DNA of 64,000 bases from Pseudalkalibacillus hwajinpoensis (GTDB taxonomy: Bacteria > Bacillota > Bacilli > Bacillales > Guptibacillaceae). A model generated the notes under the pieces. The model had not been told where the DNA came from, searched no databases, and was given only the letters and a program-made list of their open reading frames with translations. Every line of letters starts with the position of its first letter. Position 1 is the first letter of the stretch. A program made the position numbers and the translations under genes. Positions 1 through 8,602 of this stretch are shown here, piece after piece. Location of the stretch: assembly GCF_015234585.1 (NCBI RefSeq), contig NZ_JADFCM010000008.1, positions 372,001 through 436,000 of the forward strand, in the 5' to 3' direction.

Positions 1-2
1 TT

Positions 3-44
3 GCTCATGATTGGTTAGTAGAGAATGGTTTGCTAGATGAATAA
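3..44 (+). CDS. C-terminal tail of a truncated upstream gene
   Basis: Reading frame 3 is open from the window edge and gives AHDWLVENGLLDE followed by TAA. The other two forward frames stop almost at once, and a good terminator begins 8 bases after the stop. This is what the end of a gene entering from the left would look like. Only 13 residues are visible, so no function can be assigned. Confidence 0.45.
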   Translation, partial: AHDWLVENGLLDE

Positions 45-51
45 TAGTAAT

Positions 52-92
52 AAAAGCTCATCCTGAAGAAAGAATCGGGATGAGCTTTTTTA
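52..92 (+). terminator. Rho-independent terminator
   Basis: Stem AAAAGCTCATCC against GGGATGAGCTTTT, with a loop of about 13 bases and a run of T. It ends the truncated gene at the left edge. Confidence 0.8.
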
Positions 93-278
93 TGTATGAT
101 GGAGTATACGTACGATTATCGGCGAAATCGTGAGTTATATTGGAATTATTAGAATAATACGACTTTGTAGTAAAAAGTATGGAATGTGAGCGGGTTTGCA
201 TAAATTTGGTTTTAGGTAATAAAAGAGTGGGAAATTCCTCCAAACAGATCATTAAGGTTTTACTTAAGGAGGATTCAA

Positions 279-1151
279 ATGCATTTATTTAATATAGGCT
301 ATGTGATCATAGCAGCCGTTTTGTGGGGGATTTCCGGAGGGTTAGCAGGAATATTAATGGATAAAGGTTGGGATCCGCTGGTGATCTCATTCTATAGAGG
401 ATCAATAGGATTTGTTGGTATTTTTGTATGGCTACTACTTCATCGAAAAGGAAATAAAATGAAGTATTCAACGAAGACGATGATGTGGTCAGTATTAGCC
501 GGTTTAGCGGTCGCTGGGAATTTCAGTTTTTACTTTCTTAGTATTTCGGAATCTGGTGTAGCGGTAGCGTCAACTTTGATGTACACGGCACCACTGTTCG
601 TGCTGTTTAGTTCATTTCTTTTTCGAATAGAGACCGTTACCCCATTTAAGGTTATTGCAATGGTTATTGTGATGGGGGGAATCAGCTTATTAACAAACGT
701 TTATGAAACGGGACTTGGCAGTTTAAATATTCTTGGAATCACAAGCGGACTATTATCAGGTCTTTCCTACGCTCTGTTTATTTTTGGTTTTAAGAACGCT
801 TCTAAAGAGGGAAGCCCCCCTTTTGTTCTTAGTATGGCTTTTGCGACATTTACCATTGTAATGTTTCTATTTATTGACCATAAGGAAGCGCTCGATGCCT
901 TGTTTTCAGAGGATCTGATTTGGTTTATCACTCTCGGGATCATCGGCGCAGGTATTTCTTTTTACTTATATATAGAAGGTTTGAAGAAAACGTCAGCATC
1001 CGTTGCGGCGATCATCGCGATGGTCGAACCGGTCACGGCTTCTCTATTTGGATTAGTCATTTTGGGAGAGGTCTTGACTTTAACGCAAAGTATAGGACTC
1101 GTTATCATTCTCATCACGATTACACTATTAAGTCGAAAACAAAAGAATTAA
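279..1151 (+). CDS. EamA/DMT-superfamily transporter
   Basis: A 290-residue very hydrophobic protein with about ten membrane segments, arranged as two EamA-type halves (about residues 1-140 and 150-285). The second half carries the typical stretch GLKKTSASVAAIIAMVEPV followed by GLVILGEVLT. Drug/metabolite transporters of this family usually export amino acids or other small metabolites through the plasma membrane; the substrate cannot be read from sequence. The ATG start follows a strong AAGGAGG site at 266-272. It appears monocistronic, between the terminator at 52-92 and the convergent SDR gene. Family call is firm, substrate unknown. Confidence 0.85.
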   Translation: MHLFNIGYVIIAAVLWGISGGLAGILMDKGWDPLVISFYRGSIGFVGIFVWLLLHRKGNKMKYSTKTMMWSVLAGLAVAGNFSFYFLSISESGVAVASTLMYTAPLFVLFSSFLFRIETVTPFKVIAMVIVMGGISLLTNVYETGLGSLNILGITSGLLSGLSYALFIFGFKNASKEGSPPFVLSMAFATFTIVMFLFIDHKEALDALFSEDLIWFITLGIIGAGISFYLYIEGLKKTSASVAAIIAMVEPVTASLFGLVILGEVLTLTQSIGLVIILITITLLSRKQKN

Positions 1152-1196
1152 TAAACGATCAGTGGGAGTAATTTGGATAAACGAGATCATATTACT

Positions 1197-1232
1197 AAAA
1201 ATGGCCGGCACATCAATCGAATGTGCCGGCCA
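1197..1232 (-). terminator. Terminator between convergent genes
   Basis: A perfect 12-bp stem, TGGCCGGCACAT against ATGTGCCGGCCA. On the minus strand it is followed by TTTTTAG, so it mainly serves the SDR gene at 1296-2045. The plus-strand side has only a broken T run, so it may also weakly end the EamA gene. Confidence 0.75.
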
Positions 1233-1295
1233 CTTTCTCTATATTATATACTTATGAAAATAGGTGTAGTGATGTGTCATCACCTTAACTACTCC

Positions 1296-2045
1296 TTACT
1301 TCGTATTCGTAAACCCCCCATCAATACGAATCACTTCACCATTGATATACTGTGCTTTTGAAGTTAAGAGGAACGTTACGAGCTCAGCTACTTCTTCAGG
1401 CGTACCGAGACGCTTCTGAGGAATGCCGGCTTCAGCATTTTCTTTCATTTTAGGATTAGCTTCATAGAAGTCCTTCACCATCGGAGTTGCCGTTGGTCCA
1501 GGAGCAATTGCGTTTGCACGTAATCCGTCCTTCGCATATTCAGCTACGATACTTTTTGTTAGGCCAATAATACCGTGCTTTGTGGCCGAATACGTAACGA
1601 CAGAATCTTGACCAATGACACCGGCACTTGAAGCGGTGTTCACAATAGAACCTCCGCCATTCTTAATCATCACATCCGCTACGTAACGGACACCGTATAA
1701 GGCGCCCATCAAGTTAATGTCTACGATTTTTTCTATTTCTTCTACTTTCGTATTTAAGTAATATTCACCACTACCGGAGATGCCGGCGTTATTAAAGAAA
1801 TAATCAATTGAACCAAAGGTTTCAACAGTTTTGTCGACGTAATTCTTTACTTCATCTGCTTTAGATACATCGGCTTTTATGAAAAGCGCATCAACACCCG
1901 CTTTTTTCGCTAGGTCGACCGTTTCATTACCGCCTTCTTCGTTAATGTCTACGGCAACGATATTAATCCCTTCATCTGCTAAACGAACAGCAGCTGCTTG
2001 TCCTAATCCACTTCCTGCACCTGTAATAACTGCGACTTTACTCAT
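1296..2045 (-). CDS. SDR-family NAD(P)-dependent oxidoreductase
   Basis: 249 residues, the normal length of a classical short-chain dehydrogenase. It shows the cofactor motif TGAGSGLG at residues 8-15, NNAG near residue 87, the catalytic YSATK (Tyr-x-x-x-Lys) near 153, and a C-terminal NGEVIRIDGGF typical of FabG-like enzymes. An Asp after the second beta strand (VAVDIN) suggests NAD(H) preference. The start is supported by AGGAGG upstream of ATG at 2045. It probably oxidises or reduces a hydroxyl/keto compound in the cytosol; the substrate is not predictable. It is separated from the glycosylase gene upstream by about 110 bases, so it may have its own promoter. Confidence 0.85.
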   Translation of the reverse strand: MSKVAVITGAGSGLGQAAAVRLADEGINIVAVDINEEGGNETVDLAKKAGVDALFIKADVSKADEVKNYVDKTVETFGSIDYFFNNAGISGSGEYYLNTKVEEIEKIVDINLMGALYGVRYVADVMIKNGGGSIVNTASSAGVIGQDSVVTYSATKHGIIGLTKSIVAEYAKDGLRANAIAPGPTATPMVKDFYEANPKMKENAEAGIPQKRLGTPEEVAELVTFLLTSKAQYINGEVIRIDGGFTNTK

Positions 2046-2159
2046 GCATAAAACCTCCTGATTAGTTGATTGAAGAAGATATCTTGTTGCTATAGTACTA
2101 GTATAGACCTTTCATTTTTGAAAATAAAAGAAAGCGACTTGAGCGAAACATATTGTCTG

Positions 2160-2738
2160 CTACCTCGATACGTACGGATTTCCAGTCACCCAGAATCTCC
2201 ACGGATAGTCACGAGCTTCTCCTGAATTATCAATTCCGATTCGTTTTCCTTCAGAAATATGTTCCGGCGTATAGCCACTTTGAATATACAGAGGAGGACG
2301 TACTAAGGCATGACCATAATCACCTGGATCAATCCCAAGCGCTTTAGTTAATTTGCCAGGACCATCCGTCCATTCCTTTTGTTTACGTCCAGGTCTTCGC
2401 TGCTCCATTAAGTCTAATCCTTTCAGAGGTTCAACGGCGCGAACGAGAATAGCTTCAGGGACATCGGGCTCAGCACTGACCACATTGAATAAACAGTGCG
2501 TGTGCATCACGTACGTATAAGCATTCCCTGCAGGCCCGAACATCACTTCAGTACGTTTCGTTCGTTTGTTGTTGAAGCTATGAGCGGCTTGATCCTGTGC
2601 GCCCAAATATGCTTCTGTTTCCACAATATAACCGGAGGCAACTCCTTCATTCGTTTCCTTCACTAACTCGCAGCCGAGGAGAGCCTTCGCTAGTTCTAAT
2701 GTCGGTTTTTGGTAGAATTCTCTAGGTAAAATAGACAT
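2160..2738 (-). CDS. 3-methyladenine DNA glycosylase (AAG/MPG family)
   Basis: Removes alkylated purines from DNA as the first step of base excision repair. The 192-residue product begins MSILPREFY and contains VETEAYLG, which holds the family's catalytic Glu, then GPAGNAYTY, and the signature GPGKLTKALGI. Length matches Bacillus members of the AAG/MPG family. I place the start at 2738 because AAAGGA lies eight bases upstream of that ATG and family members begin there; an in-frame ATG at 2804 would add 22 residues of unrelated sequence. No adaptive-response genes are adjacent. Confidence 0.9.
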   Translation of the reverse strand: MSILPREFYQKPTLELAKALLGCELVKETNEGVASGYIVETEAYLGAQDQAAHSFNNKRTKRTEVMFGPAGNAYTYVMHTHCLFNVVSAEPDVPEAILVRAVEPLKGLDLMEQRRPGRKQKEWTDGPGKLTKALGIDPGDYGHALVRPPLYIQSGYTPEHISEGKRIGIDNSGEARDYPWRFWVTGNPYVSR

Positions 2739-2959
2739 GTTGGTTTCCTTTCGTAAGTCGTTATAGTTGAAAGATGTTCTTTCTCTCTTGTAAGCTCTAC
2801 ACATTAGTTTTCCACAAGCCTACGTTGACTAAACGAGGAGCGGGGTATGGTTCGAATTGATTCATGAAGAAGCATAGAAGCTTTTGGTTAACATACAAAT
2901 TGTGAAACATTCAACATACTTATGAATTAAATGCTAGATTATAAAAGGAAGTGAAGATC

Positions 2960-3727
2960 ATGGATTTATTTAAAAACACTGGGAAAGTATCCATCGTAAC
3001 AGGTGGCGGTAGCGGAATCGGTCGCCTTATGGCAGAAACGCTAGCGGAGAGCGGATCAAAAGTCGTTTTGCTTGGACGTTCACTAGATAAGGTTGAAAAA
3101 GCAGCAGCGGAAATCGCTGATCAAACTGGCGCAGTAGTTAAAGCCTATTCATGCGATGTGACAAGTAAGCAGGACATTGAGAAAGTAACAGCAGCAATCA
3201 ATGAAGAGTACGGTCAAATCGATATCCTTGTGAACAATGCAGGAACGAATGCACCTGGCACGATCGAAAATCTCGACGAAGATGGCTGGGACAAAGTGAT
3301 GGATACAAATGTGAAATCTGTCTTCTTTATGAGTCAGGCAGTTGTGCCATATATGAAGAAACAGGAATATGGTCGCATCATCAATACCGCTTCCGTTGCA
3401 GGAGATGTAAGTCTCTTCTTCAGCTCCGTTTATGGGACAAGTAAAGCAGGTGTCATTCACTTAACGAAGCAATTAGCTAACGAATTAGCTGAAAACAACA
3501 TTACGGTGAATGCGATCAGTCCATGGATGTTTAAGACGGATTTCATTAAAGATTCCTTAGACGATCCTGAATTTGAAGAGATGATTAATAAGAGAACGCC
3601 AATGAAACGAATTGGGGAGTTGGATGAACTGAAAACATCCGTCCTTTACTTCGCTTCTAAAGGATCAAGCTACATTACCGGCCAAAATATTTTCGTTGAT
3701 GGCGGCGTCACAAATTACGGATTGTAA
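2960..3727 (+). CDS. SDR-family oxidoreductase (FabG/gluconate-dehydrogenase-like)
   Basis: 255 residues with cofactor motif TGGGSGIG near residue 14, NNAGTNAPG near 88, catalytic Ser and YGTSK, and C-terminal GQNIFVDGG. An Arg follows the second strand (LLGRS), which points to NADP(H). The ATG at 2960 is preferred over the in-frame GTG at 2951 because AAAGGAAGTG (2944-2953) is well placed only for the ATG. It is a second SDR about 0.9 kb from the one at 1296-2045, but the two are only distantly similar. It stands alone and ends at a clear terminator. Substrate unknown. Confidence 0.85.
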   Translation: MDLFKNTGKVSIVTGGGSGIGRLMAETLAESGSKVVLLGRSLDKVEKAAAEIADQTGAVVKAYSCDVTSKQDIEKVTAAINEEYGQIDILVNNAGTNAPGTIENLDEDGWDKVMDTNVKSVFFMSQAVVPYMKKQEYGRIINTASVAGDVSLFFSSVYGTSKAGVIHLTKQLANELAENNITVNAISPWMFKTDFIKDSLDDPEFEEMINKRTPMKRIGELDELKTSVLYFASKGSSYITGQNIFVDGGVTNYGL

Positions 3728-3731
3728 AAAG

Positions 3732-3770
3732 AAAACGGATTTCCTCATGAGTGAGGGAATCCGTTTTTTT
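3732..3770 (+). terminator. Rho-independent terminator
   Basis: Stem AAAACGGATTTCCTCA against TGAGGGAATCCGTTTT with a four-base loop and a T run, directly after the SDR gene. Confidence 0.9.
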
Positions 3771-3820
3771 AATGAATTCGTCCATTGTACTCCAACAGAG
3801 TTCAAATAGCTGTCGAGCGA

Positions 3821-4396
3821 TTAATCGATCGTCGCCCACATTTCTTCTGGGTTTAGTTCGTAAATGTTATTCTCGCGGTACATAAAATGATTGATAATAA
3901 ACTCTCGGCGAATGGTTGCGAAGTCGGGGTGGAACTTTTTGATATACTCATTCATTTCTTTCTCAGGGTACTTTTTCCCTCGTTCTAATCCGTTGATTAA
4001 GTGCTTAAGAATAATGATTTTTTTCTTTCGTTGAGAAGGGAGGTGCTTGAGCGTACCATCTGGTGCTAAGAAATTATTGATAACAGCTTGTGTTTTCACA
4101 GAATCGTCCTCCTTATCGTAGTTAGGCTTGTAAAGCATAGTCGGCAGGGCTTCTGAGTAAGAGCGGAATTTCTTCTCATCTATGTAGTAATAGATGGTAT
4201 TTTTATCCTTACGTTGATAAACAATGCCCGTGTCCCTTAATTTCGTCATATGATGCGTGATCGTAGGAGCTTTTAACCCAAGTTTGCCAGCGATGGCTTG
4301 GCCGTGGAGAGGACCTTTAGCGAGCAACGAAAGAATGCGAATCCGAGTTGGATCCCCGAGTGTTTTATGGAAATTAACTAATCGGTTTAACTGCAA
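3821..4396 (-). CDS. ArsR-type winged-helix repressor with DUF2087 domain
   Basis: The N-terminal part (to about residue 85) is an ArsR-like winged helix: TLGDPTRIRILSLL, then recognition helix KAPTITHHMTKLRDTGIV and a wing reading KDKNTIYYYID. The C-terminal half (FLAPDGTLKHLPSQRKKK to the end) is a DUF2087 domain, common in Bacillus regulators fused to this HTH. No metal-binding Cys cluster is visible, so metal sensing is unlikely. A TTG at 4396 fits the GGTGG ribosome site better than the GTG at 4408, which would add four residues. A perfect 36-bp palindrome sits just upstream, so autoregulation is likely. The next gene on the other side, a secreted protease, is a possible target. Confidence 0.8.
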   Translation of the reverse strand: MQLNRLVNFHKTLGDPTRIRILSLLAKGPLHGQAIAGKLGLKAPTITHHMTKLRDTGIVYQRKDKNTIYYYIDEKKFRSYSEALPTMLYKPNYDKEDDSVKTQAVINNFLAPDGTLKHLPSQRKKKIIILKHLINGLERGKKYPEKEMNEYIKKFHPDFATIRREFIINHFMYRENNIYELNPEEMWATID

Positions 4397-4417
4397 TATA
4401 CGACCCACCTTCCTATA

Positions 4418-4453
4418 AGTTAGATTAGTATCTAATTAGATACTAATCTAACT
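4418..4453. promoter_or_regulatory. 36-bp perfect palindrome, probable repressor operator
   Basis: Every base of 4418-4453 pairs with its mirror; the left half reads AGTTAGATTAGTATCTAA. It lies 22 bases upstream of the repressor start. Such a site is typical of an autoregulating dimeric winged-helix repressor. There is no T run, so it is not a terminator. Confidence 0.7.
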
Positions 4454-4925
4454 AGAGTTGTTCGTCAACCAATGAACCGTTCACATATTGCCTGAACTGG
4501 TTTCCAATTCGTTACATAGAAACCTCTATATTGTCTTATCTGAAATAATACTGAAATAATTATTATTGAAATGTATTGTGTATAATTTGTTGCGAGTTAA
4601 AAGAAAAAACCTCTTATAGAAGCTTGGAAACCAATCTTGTAGTACGAAATGAGTGCCAAATATACTCAATTATAATAAGTGATCAGACGATAGAAGGTTG
4701 GATTTTCATGTGATTTCTATAAAAAGAATATTTTTCCAATCATTAAATGTTCTAGATCAAGCTTATCACTTAAAGCTCTAGAAAGTTATTGGGAAATGTT
4801 ATGGCAACATAGTGAGTATATGGGCGTATCGTCTTACGGATTTCCCAATACAACCTCCAGAAATTCTATGATAGGCTACTAGTGTATTCAAAATTCAAAA
4901 CATTCCGAGAAGGGGAGGAGATTTT
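4454..4925 (+). other. 472-bp region upstream of the protease gene
   Basis: No ORF with a ribosome site is visible. The stretch is AT-rich, with repeated CTGAAATAAT units near 4549-4560 and a TATAAT at 4581-4586 that lacks a good -35 box. An imperfect inverted repeat (TTCTAGATCAAGCTT against AAAGCTCTAGAA) spans about 4749-4782. A long leader of this kind would suit transition-phase control of a secreted protease, but no known site is recognised. Confidence 0.35.
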
Positions 4926-6533
4926 TTGAAAAAGGGAATCGCCGTCGCACTTGCGACAGGTCTTGCATTTGGGGGCGCATTACCAACTGCATCAGCCGCA
5001 TCGCCAGAGGATTTGAATGTGGATCAGAAGCAAGCACTTGAAAAGATGGAGATTGTTAAGGAAAGCTGGGAAAAGGAACGGAAGGTGCCATCGTTCTTAT
5101 CTGGTAAACTATCAGAACAAAAGGTAGCGAATGAAGGAGATGTAAAGCAATATCTACAGGAAAATGAAGCCATATTTCAGGTGAATGAGAGTGATCTTAA
5201 GCTGATCGATCAATCGAAAGATAAGCTAGGCATGACTCATTACACATATGTTCAAACGGTAAATGGTGTACCACTTGATGGAGCGACATTCATCGTACAT
5301 ACAGACAAGGATGGGGAAGTTGCAGCCGTGAACGGCAATTTGCATCCAGACGCTGTAAAGAAATTTGAAGGAAGTAAGAATGCGAAGGTATCTGAAGAAG
5401 AAGCGGTTAACACAGCATGGAACCATGTTGATGTACAACCTGAAACAAGTCTTCGTGATAATAAAAACATGACGGGTCAGGGAGAAAAAGTTGTTTATAA
5501 GGACGGCGATCGCTACGTTCTTGCTTATAAAGTGCAGCTGAACTTTATTGATCCTTATCCTGCGAACTGGCAAATCTATGTGGATGCTCGCGATGGTTCC
5601 GTTGTAGAAGCGTATAATGCACTAGCTGACGGCGCCGAGACAGGAACAGGAACGGGCGTATTGGGTGATCAGAAAACGCTAAATACGGTATCACAAAATG
5701 GTAGCTACCTTCTTCGTGACGTGACAAAAGGTGGCCTCATTGAGACGTATAGTGCCAATAATGGATCAAGCCTTCCTGGCGCGATCGTAACAGATGATGA
5801 CAATCAGTTTAATTCTTCAGATCAAGCGGCAGCTGTTGATGCGCATTACAATGCAGGCGTGGTTTATGATTATTATGAGTCGACACATAATCGCGATAGC
5901 TTTGATGATAACGGTGCAACGATTCGTTCGACAGTTCACTATGGCTCAAACTATAACAATGCTTTCTGGGACGGAACGCAAATGGTTTATGGTGACGGCG
6001 ATGGGACCACTTTTGCTCCATTATCAGCAGCGCTAGATGTGGTTGGTCATGAAATTACGCACGCAGTAACAGAACGTACGGCGGGACTACAGTATCGTAA
6101 TCAATCAGGAGCACTGAACGAATCAATGTCAGATGTGTTCGGGTATTTCATCGAGCCTGAAGATTATCTTATGGGGGAAGATGTCTATACGCCTGGTACA
6201 CCAGGAGATGCGCTAAGAAGTCTATCGAATCCAGAAGCATACAACCAGCCATCTCATATGGATGACTACGTTCAAACGTCTCAAGATAATGGCGGCGTTC
6301 ATACGAATAGCGGTATTCCAAACAAAGCAGCTTATTTCACCATCGAAAGCATTGGGGGTAGCAAAGCAGAGCAAATTTATTACCGTGCTCTCACCACATA
6401 CCTCACTCCAACGAGTGACTTTAGTGACGCAAGATCGGCTCTTCTACAATCGGCAGATGATTTATACGGCGCCGGATCTACTACGTACAATAGTGTCGCG
6501 TCAGCCTGGGATCAAGTTGGCGTTACGGAATAA
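4926..6533 (+). CDS. M4-family neutral metalloprotease (bacillolysin-like), secreted
   Basis: A preproenzyme of 535 residues. Signal peptide about residues 1-25 (MKKGIAVALATGL... ending TASAA), then FTP and PepSY propeptide domains to about residue 230, then the thermolysin-type catalytic domain. The zinc site is HEITH at 375-379 with the third ligand Glu in NESMSD (398-403); GGVHTNSG near 457 carries the transition-state His. The length fits bacillolysins (about 520-550). The start is TTG, with GGGGAGGAG eight bases upstream. It degrades extracellular protein as nutrient supply after secretion and autocatalytic removal of the propeptide. It stands alone and is closed by a strong terminator. 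Confidence 0.95.
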   Translation: MKKGIAVALATGLAFGGALPTASAASPEDLNVDQKQALEKMEIVKESWEKERKVPSFLSGKLSEQKVANEGDVKQYLQENEAIFQVNESDLKLIDQSKDKLGMTHYTYVQTVNGVPLDGATFIVHTDKDGEVAAVNGNLHPDAVKKFEGSKNAKVSEEEAVNTAWNHVDVQPETSLRDNKNMTGQGEKVVYKDGDRYVLAYKVQLNFIDPYPANWQIYVDARDGSVVEAYNALADGAETGTGTGVLGDQKTLNTVSQNGSYLLRDVTKGGLIETYSANNGSSLPGAIVTDDDNQFNSSDQAAAVDAHYNAGVVYDYYESTHNRDSFDDNGATIRSTVHYGSNYNNAFWDGTQMVYGDGDGTTFAPLSAALDVVGHEITHAVTERTAGLQYRNQSGALNESMSDVFGYFIEPEDYLMGEDVYTPGTPGDALRSLSNPEAYNQPSHMDDYVQTSQDNGGVHTNSGIPNKAAYFTIESIGGSKAEQIYYRALTTYLTPTSDFSDARSALLQSADDLYGAGSTTYNSVASAWDQVGVTE

Positions 6534-6540
6534 AGATTAA

Positions 6541-6577
6541 CGCAAAAAAAGGGCTCATGGCGAGCTCTTTTTTTGCG
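6541..6577 (+). terminator. Rho-independent terminator
   Basis: Stem CGCAAAAAAAGGGCTC against GAGCTCTTTTTTTGCG. It is nearly symmetric and so could stop transcription from both convergent genes. Confidence 0.85.
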
Positions 6578-6589
6578 TGTAAGTGATCG

Positions 6590-7384
6590 TTATTTCATAA
6601 TCAACTGCGTTTCAGCTTGTAGGTAACGATCAAATGAATCGGGTGTTTGATAAGGATCCCCGTTCACCAACTGATTGATATCAATGCTGAATTCATACGG
6701 AAATAAGCGTACGCTCCAGTTCTCATCGTGATGAATTTGATGACTATAACCTCCATTAACGTGTAAGGCATATGTATTTAGTTCCTCAGTTTCTTGAATC
6801 ACACCACTGAGCGTTTGATAGATGCTACGAACCTTGTATTCGTCCCAATCATTTTTTAAGTTTTGACTTAGAACAACTCGTTCCGCTGGAGAAACATAAA
6901 AGGAATCTGCCTCTTCCGCCGGGGTGTTCGTATACTCGTAATCCATCGTTTGGGTCTCCCCGGTCTCAATGTTCTCCGCAACCACCAGCTGCTTTCCGAT
7001 TAACGAGTTTGCTTCTATGTAATAATCACCCCCAAGCTCAGGTAAAGCGAAGCTGATCACATCATGTAATCGCTTCTTGGGCACTATCTTCCATTCCATC
7101 ACAACATTTACGCGGTATTTTCCGTTTCCTAGCGCATGTACGTGTGTGGTCAATAGCTTATGTGAGGTCTCAGCGCTGTTCCATGTGCTTTTACTAGTTT
7201 GAGTGGAAAATAGAAGGGAGTTTGTTTTCTCTCTATATTCTCTAGCAATGGATTGCCGGTTGTCTTCCGGTGAATTTTTCGTTTTTTCAAGGGAGGATTC
7301 TTTGTTCACATTAGCGGCAAGCGTGTCTTCTATAGGAAAGAAGACGAATAAACATACTAAAAACAGGGATAGTAACTTCTTCAA
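6590..7384 (-). CDS. Secreted protein of unknown function
   Basis: 264 residues with a clear signal peptide (KKLLSLFLVCLFVFFP, cleavage likely after TLAA near residue 24). The mature part is rich in charged residues and beta-like segments (KYRVNVVMEWKIVPKKR; GDYYIEANSL) with no Cys, no metal motif and no membrane anchor. I do not recognise a family. The start is TTG at 7384 after GAAAGG. It converges with the M4 protease gene and shares its terminator, but nothing shows a functional link. Confidence 0.6.
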   Translation of the reverse strand: MKKLLSLFLVCLFVFFPIEDTLAANVNKESSLEKTKNSPEDNRQSIAREYREKTNSLLFSTQTSKSTWNSAETSHKLLTTHVHALGNGKYRVNVVMEWKIVPKKRLHDVISFALPELGGDYYIEANSLIGKQLVVAENIETGETQTMDYEYTNTPAEEADSFYVSPAERVVLSQNLKNDWDEYKVRSIYQTLSGVIQETEELNTYALHVNGGYSHQIHHDENWSVRLFPYEFSIDINQLVNGDPYQTPDSFDRYLQAETQLIMK

Positions 7385-7575
7385 ACAATCAACCTTTCAT
7401 TTATTTCTTCATTAAGCTTAAAGGAAAATAAGAGAGGGTTCCAGGTCTAATCGAAAATATTTGTGCAATAGTGCTTTTGTTAATTGCCCCGAACGAAAAT
7501 CAATAAATTGGTGAAAGATGGTATTGTTTAGGTTGAGGGTTTTTATGATTAATATGGCAAACAGGAGGGGCGCAT

Positions 7576-7749
7576 TTGAGGTGTTTTATCGTGATTCCAA
7601 TGATCTTGTTAGGTAGTTTTTTGATAGGATTAAGAGTAAACGACTTAGGCAATATCGGTAATTTCCTCATGAATCTTGTAGGGTTTGGCTTCGTGGGGTT
7701 AGGAGTTTTAATAAGCAGACGTAAGGGGGAAAAGCTAGTTTATAAATGA
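7576..7749 (+). CDS. 57-aa small membrane protein
   Basis: TTG start preceded by AGGAGGGG (7563-7570), 57 codons, stop TGA at 7747. The product has two hydrophobic segments (FIVIPMILLGSFLIGL and FLMNLVGFGFVGLGVLI) separated by a short polar turn, and a basic tail RRKGEKLVYK. Twenty-two bases downstream lies another small membrane protein gene, so the two are probably cotranscribed. Function unknown. Confidence 0.6.
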   Translation: MRCFIVIPMILLGSFLIGLRVNDLGNIGNFLMNLVGFGFVGLGVLISRRKGEKLVYK

Positions 7750-7771
7750 TAGAAGTACGTATGAAGAGGAG

Positions 7772-8017
7772 GTGGATGAGATATTAAAAAGAATTAGGAT
7801 CGGTTTAGCGGTCGTAACGTTTTCTATAATTGTATATGCGAGTATAACGGAGGATTATACGGCAATACCTTATATGATGCTGTTTCTAGGCAGTATTATG
7901 TTGGTTATGGGGATAGAATATTGTAAAAAAGGGGCTACGCCCTACTTAGGTTATTTCTTTTTCGTTGCCGCACTCTTTAATTTTTATGTATCTATCAAGA
8001 GTTATCTAATAGGTTAA
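7772..8017 (+). CDS. 81-aa small membrane protein
   Basis: Three hydrophobic segments, with a KKGATPYLGYF loop between the second and third. The annotated GTG start overlaps its own AGGAGG site (7766-7771), which is mechanically awkward; the codon at ideal distance from that site is ATA at 7781, so translation may begin there. Follows the 57-aa ORF in the same direction. No family recognised. Confidence 0.55.
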   Translation: MDEILKRIRIGLAVVTFSIIVYASITEDYTAIPYMMLFLGSIMLVMGIEYCKKGATPYLGYFFFVAALFNFYVSIKSYLIG

Positions 8018-8114
8018 TGGTTTTAAGCGCTTTCCGAAAGTGGAGACACGGGAGCAATTTGATCTTTCTTGCTAGTACGGTGACTTATATTAATAATAAG
8101 AAGGAGACTAAAAC

Positions 8115-8492
8115 ATGCAATATGAAGCGAAAACACCAGGGGGATATTTTGAAATGCTAGAGGATGATTGGAGAAAGGAAAAGCTCCTAGCAGTACGACA
8201 GTACATAATTGAAAATGCTCCAGAGCTCGAAGAAGGCATTCAATATAAAATGCTTAGCTATAAAGGGAAGTCGAGCGTGTTGTTTAATCTTAATGCTCAA
8301 AAATCCTATGTAAGCCTTTATGTAGGAGCTATTAAGAAAATCGATCGAGCAAGTGAATTGTTGAATGGTTTGGATTGCGGAAAGGGATGTATCCGGATTA
8401 AAAAGTCAATTGATTTACAGGAAAGCGGTGTGGAGGAATTTGTGAAAGAAGCGATTAATCAATGGCGAGCTGGTGAGGATCTTTCTTGTTAG
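8115..8492 (+). CDS. DUF1801 (YdhG-like) family protein
   Basis: 125 residues with the family pattern: an N-terminal helix, then EGIQYKMLSYKGKSSVLFNL, then YVSLYVGAI and GKGCIRIKKS near the end. These are small cytosolic alpha/beta proteins of the YdhG fold; some relatives are implicated in iron or stress functions, but no general activity is established. ATG preceded by AAGGAG at a normal distance. Single gene, flanked by unrelated membrane proteins. Confidence 0.75.
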   Translation: MQYEAKTPGGYFEMLEDDWRKEKLLAVRQYIIENAPELEEGIQYKMLSYKGKSSVLFNLNAQKSYVSLYVGAIKKIDRASELLNGLDCGKGCIRIKKSIDLQESGVEEFVKEAINQWRAGEDLSC

Positions 8493-8602
8493 AGGGTGGG
8501 GATAAGGGTTAGCCTGTGATAAGGTGTGAAACTTTCATTAAATCGATTCGTAAGTAGTAGTAGAACAAAAATGGATGTTGGTTAGCGAGAAAGGAGTTTA
8601 TT

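Noticed and set aside
58..252. Minus-strand 64-codon ORF at the left edge
   Set aside because: Begins just inside the leader of the EamA gene, lacks a ribosome site and runs through a terminator.
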